Part shown: piece after piece, positions 6,671 to 9,004 of the stretch
Layout: every line of letters starts with the position of its first letter
How positions within the stretch are numbered: position 1 is the stretch's first letter
Origin: Acidisoma sp035492295
GTDB taxonomy: Bacteria > Pseudomonadota > Alphaproteobacteria > Acetobacterales > Acetobacteraceae
NCBI RefSeq assembly: GCF_035492295.1
Contig: NZ_DATJJK010000077.1
Location: 1-9,004, forward strand
DNA: 9,004 nt
Reading direction: 5' to 3'
Notes under the pieces: model-generated
The model's input: the letters and a program-made list of their open reading frames with translations, nothing else
Databases searched by the model: none
What the model was told of the DNA's origin: nothing
Translations under genes and position numbers: made by a program

Positions 6671-6744
6671 CGTCCTGGCCGCCTCGCCGTCTGCCTGTTT
6701 CATGTCCACTTTGAACTGACTGCCGAAAAATGTTCCAGCCCGGG

Positions 6745-6772
6745 ATGACAGCTACCACGCCTGTGCTATCGT
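6745..6772 (+). promoter_or_regulatory. Candidate σ70-type promoter for cupin-amidase
   Basis: ATGACA (6745-6750, five of six to TTGACA), a 16-bp spacer, then TATCGT (6767-6772, four of six to TATAAT, preceded by GC). It would start transcription near 6779, about 80 nt before the cupin ATG. This is the best match I see on the plus strand in this region, but with the high GC background it is only a candidate. Confidence 0.4.
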
Positions 6773-6860
6773 CCTGGCCGTTCCGAAGCCGCCGCGCGAG
6801 ACCCGTTCAGGCCCTGCCTGGCAGCAGCCCTCCCTCCCCGCCGTCCGAGGCACCGACCCG

Positions 6861-7175
6861 ATGAGCTTCTCCTGCGAGATACCGGCTGTCCCCACCCTGC
6901 AGCGCGACGATGACGATCTCCGCATCACGCGCTGGGATTTCGAGCCCGGTGCGGCGACCGGATGGCACGAGCACGGCTGGCCCTATTTCGTCATCATGCT
7001 GACGGACGGTCTGTTGCGCGTTCATAACGGCAAGATCGTGGCCGAGAACCCGCTGGTCCAGGGACAGAGCTACAATCGCCCCGCCGGCGTGCAACATGAT
7101 GTGATGAACGGATCGCCGCATCCGATCGCCTTCGTCGAGATCGAGATCAAGCGGCCGCAAGCCATTCCCTTCTGA
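6861..7175 (+). CDS. Small single-domain cupin protein
   Basis: A 104-residue single β-barrel cupin, probably cytoplasmic (no signal peptide). Motif 1 is G30-x5-H36-x-H38-x4-F43-x6-G50: both histidines are present, but the usual metal-binding Glu is replaced by an aromatic residue (Y42/F43). Motif 2 is complete: G68-x5-P74-x-G76-x2-H79-x3-N83. Three His ligands remain, so metal binding is likely but with an altered fourth site. The ATG has CCGAGG about 10 nt upstream. It is 34 nt ahead of the amidase on the same strand, so the two are very probably one transcript. Its role is unknown: a small-molecule sensor, an accessory or editing enzyme, or a protective partner of the amidase are all possible. 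Lone cupins of this size cannot be assigned a reaction from sequence. Confidence 0.85.
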   Translation: MSFSCEIPAVPTLQRDDDDLRITRWDFEPGAATGWHEHGWPYFVIMLTDGLLRVHNGKIVAENPLVQGQSYNRPAGVQHDVMNGSPHPIAFVEIEIKRPQAIPF

Positions 7176-7209
7176 TCAGGCCGAGACCCTTCCGAAAAGG
7201 ACCCATCGC

Positions 7210-8727
7210 ATGAGCATCGAGAAACCGACGCTGGAACAGCTCGAGGAGATCGCCTTCGATCTCGGCATGGACTTGTCGCCGGAACGGCTCGAAACCTTCC
7301 ACGCGATGATGGATGCCGCCGTCGCCTCCTATCGCATTGTCGACGAACTGCCGGACGAGAAGCCGATCGTCACCTATCCCCGCACCCCCGGCTACCAGCC
7401 GTTGCCCGCGGACAATCCGCTGAACGCCTGGTATGTCAAATCAACCGTGAAGGGTGCTGATACGGGCCCGCTTGCCGGCAAGACGGTCGCGCTGAAGGAC
7501 AACGTCTGTCTCGCCGGCGTGCCGATGATGAATGGCGCGGCGACGCTGGAAGGCTATGTGCCGGATCAGGACGCGACGATCGTGACGCGCCTTCTCGACG
7601 CCGGTGCAACCATCCTCGGCAAGGCGCATTGCGAATGCTTCTGCCTGTCCGGCGGCAGCCATACCGGCGCGCTCGGCCCGGTGCACAATCCGCATCGGAT
7701 GGGCTATTCGGCAGGCGGCTCCTCGTCCGGTTCCGGCGCGCTGGTCGCCGCCGGTGAGGTCGACTTGGCGATCGGCGGCGACCAGGGCGGCTCGATCCGC
7801 ATCCCCGCCTCCTTCTGCGGCATTGTCGGCATGAAGCCGACATGGGGCCTCGTGCCCTATACCGGTGTCATGCCGATCGAAAGCACGATCGACCATACCG
7901 GCCCGATGACGGCGACGGTCGCGGACAATGCGCGCATGCTCGAAGTGCTGGCGGGGCCGGATGGGCTCGATCCGCGCCAATCCGGCTGCACGACGGCGGC
8001 CTATACCGAGGCGCTCGGCCGTGGCGCGCGCGGGCTTCGCATCGGCATCGTGACGGAAGGCTTCGGCTGGGCGAACTCCCAGGAGGGGGTGGATGCAAAG
8101 GTCCGTGCCGCCGCCGCGAAGTTTGCAGCCCTCGGCGCCGTGGTCGAGGAGGTTTCAATCCCGATGCACCGCATCGGCAAGGACATCTGGTCGCCTATCG
8201 GCAATGAAGGACTGACGGCCCAGATGATGCACGGCAACGGCATGGGCTTCAATTGGAAGGGCCAGTACAACGTCGGGCTTATGGATGCGCACGCATCCTG
8301 GCGCGACCGTGCGAACGATCTTTCCGATACGCTCAAAATCTCGATGTTCATCGGCGAGTATTTCACCAAGCATTATCGCGGCCGCTTTTACGCCAAGGCG
8401 CAGAACATCGCCCGCCGCCTCAAGGCCGCCTATGACGACGCCCTGTCACGCTACGATCTGCTGCTGATGCCGACATTGCCGATCGTGGCGAGCAAAATCC
8501 CCGAGCGGGATGCCGATCTTGTCACTTACACCACGCGGGCCTTCGAAATGATCGCCAATACCGCGCCCTTCGACGTGACCGGCCATCCCTCCATGTCCAT
8601 CCCCTGCGGCAGTGTCGACGGCTTGCCCGTGGGGGCGATGCTGACAGCCAAGCACTGGGACGAGAGCACGATCTACGCGGCGGCGGCGGCCTTCGAGGGT
8701 GAATACGGCTCCTGGAAGGGGATGTAA
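7210..8727 (+). CDS. Amidase (amidase-signature family, Rhodococcus nitrile-pathway type)
   Basis: A 505-residue cytoplasmic hydrolase that splits carboxamides into carboxylate and ammonia through a Ser-cisSer-Lys triad. Visible: K96 in VALKDNV (93-99), cis-Ser S171 in the GGSSSGSG segment (169-176), nucleophile S195 in GGDQGGSIRIP (189-199), plus D191 and C203. These equal the residue numbers I recall from published work on Rhodococcus J1 and N-771 amidases (D191/S195 and K96/S171/S195). An N-terminal helical region of about 80 residues before the core also fits that group, as does the length (about 505-520). The ATG at 7210 has AAGGA at 7197-7201, 8 nt upstream. It is not a GatA subunit (no GatB/C nearby, and N-terminal extension present). 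No nitrile hydratase gene is in the window. Natural substrate unknown; aliphatic or aromatic amides are likely. Confidence 0.95.
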   Translation: MSIEKPTLEQLEEIAFDLGMDLSPERLETFHAMMDAAVASYRIVDELPDEKPIVTYPRTPGYQPLPADNPLNAWYVKSTVKGADTGPLAGKTVALKDNVCLAGVPMMNGAATLEGYVPDQDATIVTRLLDAGATILGKAHCECFCLSGGSHTGALGPVHNPHRMGYSAGGSSSGSGALVAAGEVDLAIGGDQGGSIRIPASFCGIVGMKPTWGLVPYTGVMPIESTIDHTGPMTATVADNARMLEVLAGPDGLDPRQSGCTTAAYTEALGRGARGLRIGIVTEGFGWANSQEGVDAKVRAAAAKFAALGAVVEEVSIPMHRIGKDIWSPIGNEGLTAQMMHGNGMGFNWKGQYNVGLMDAHASWRDRANDLSDTLKISMFIGEYFTKHYRGRFYAKAQNIARRLKAAYDDALSRYDLLLMPTLPIVASKIPERDADLVTYTTRAFEMIANTAPFDVTGHPSMSIPCGSVDGLPVGAMLTAKHWDESTIYAAAAAFEGEYGSWKGM

Positions 8728-8730
8728 CAC

Positions 8731-8764
8731 GAAGCGGGGCCGGCAGCGCCGGCTCCGCTTTCTT
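8731..8764 (+). terminator. Rho-independent terminator after the amidase gene
   Basis: AAGCGG-G-GCCGGC (8732-8744), loop AGC (8745-8747), then GCCGGC-T-CCGCTT (8748-8760). This gives a 13-pair stem with a single G-U, extendable by one G-U, followed by TTTCTT-like bases (8759-8764). It starts 4 nt after the amidase stop and is U-rich only on the plus strand, so it ends the cupin-amidase transcript and also shields against the convergent gene. Confidence 0.85.
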
Positions 8765-8770
8765 GTCAGG

Positions 8771-9004
8771 TCAATCGGCGACCCGCGCGACGGCGGCAGC
8801 GAAGGCAAAGCGCTTCGCGGCACTGTCAAGCGGAAAAACGCCCTCCGCGCCAAGTAGAACGGACAGCAGGATGCGCGCCTTCTGACCGGTGAGATCGCCC
8901 GCGAAAATGGCGCCCGCATGTGCCAGATCAACGCCGCCGCCATTGCCGTAGACTGGTTTCACGCGCCCCTCGCCGCAGCGCGAGGTGACGAGTACGGGCA
9001 CGCC
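8771..9004 (-). CDS. L-asparaginase, C-terminal part (cut by window edge)
   Basis: The last 77 residues of a protein that enters from the right edge; the stop TGA is at 8773-8771. The run VPVLVTSRCGEGRVKPVYG, followed by a glycine-rich GNGGG, DLAHAGAIFAGDL and GQKARILLSVLLG, is the characteristic C-terminal domain of bacterial asparaginases/glutaminases (V-V-x-S-R-x-x-x-G-x-V-x-P-x-Y-G ... G-A-I-F-A-G-D-L-x-x-x-K-A-R). These hydrolyse asparagine to aspartate and ammonia. The catalytic Thr/Lys/Asp motifs of the N-terminal domain lie outside the window. A start codon cannot be seen (the GTG at 9001 is internal). It is convergent with the amidase and separated from it by the terminator. Type (cytoplasmic or periplasmic) cannot be told. 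Confidence 0.88.
   Translation of the reverse strand, partial: GVPVLVTSRCGEGRVKPVYGNGGGVDLAHAGAIFAGDLTGQKARILLSVLLGAEGVFPLDSAAKRFAFAAAVARVAD

Larger units (their letters stand above)
6525..6860. other. 336-bp divergent intergenic regulatory region
   Basis: No credible gene is seen here. It separates the minus-strand ABC operon from the plus-strand cupin-amidase pair and carries, left to right: the binding-protein leader with overlapping stem possibilities (6546-6573), an operator-like inverted repeat (6577-6594), the σ54 -12/-24 promoter (6593-6608), a palindrome (6657-6670) and a candidate σ70 promoter facing right (6745-6772). Frames crossing it on either strand lack start-site support. 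Confidence 0.8.

Noticed and set aside
5229..6719. Long open frame on the plus strand opposite the binding-protein gene (496 codons)
   Set aside because: It is antisense to a clearly recognisable gene, its product is a low-complexity His/Arg/Gly/Asp-rich string with no domain, and such mirror frames are expected in GC-rich DNA.
6525..6758. Longer reading of the binding-protein gene starting upstream at 6758
   Set aside because: It would bury the Tat signal in the interior and cross the σ54 promoter; the ATG at 6524 has a good ribosome site and an immediate Tat motif.
6600..6860. NtrC binding boxes
   Set aside because: I searched for paired GCAC/GTGC arms at the usual spacing and found none; NtrC control therefore remains only an inference from the σ54 promoter.

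Overview
The window is GC-rich, densely coded and strand-organised, with Tat-dependent secretion, frequent start/stop overlaps and a σ54 promoter. This suggests an alphaproteobacterium, most likely Rhizobiales (inferred from gene style and protein resemblance, not from a marker gene). It reads as a chromosomal or megaplasmid nitrogen-scavenging locus. I see no phage, IS, CRISPR, rRNA or tRNA.

Left arm, minus strand, read from 6524 down to 1: a five-gene branched-chain-amino-acid/urea/amide-type ABC importer. The order is a Tat-exported substrate-binding protein (5274-6524), two permeases (4333-5199 and 3260-4336) and two ATPases (2544-3263 and 1843-2544). The last four are tightly coupled (4, 4 and 1 nt overlaps). 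After 131 bp come a sodium:solute symporter (194-1711) and the start of a small DUF3311-like membrane protein (cut at base 1). The ATPases resemble the UrtD/UrtE branch and the binding protein resembles UrtA/FmdD/AmiC-type amide or urea binders rather than leucine binders.

Right arm, plus strand: a small cupin (6861-7175), then an amidase-signature enzyme (7210-8727) whose catalytic residues fall at the same numbers I recall for the Rhodococcus nitrile-pathway amidases (K96, S171, D191, S195, C203). A strong intrinsic terminator follows. A convergent L-asparaginase gene enters from the right edge (8771-9004, C-terminal end only).

The 336-bp divergent region (6525-6860) holds a textbook -24/-12 σ54 promoter facing the ABC operon, an operator-like inverted repeat over its -12 element and start site, an upstream palindrome placed like an activator site, and a candidate σ70 promoter facing cupin-amidase. 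A related palindrome lies in front of the symporter.

Inferred model: when nitrogen is limiting, an amide (or a related compound) is imported by the ABC system and hydrolysed to ammonia and a carboxylate by the amidase. The symporter with its DUF3311 partner may move the substrate or the acid product. The neighbouring asparaginase fits the same deamidation theme. Every protein family is known; the less ordinary content is the regulatory architecture and the gene combination.
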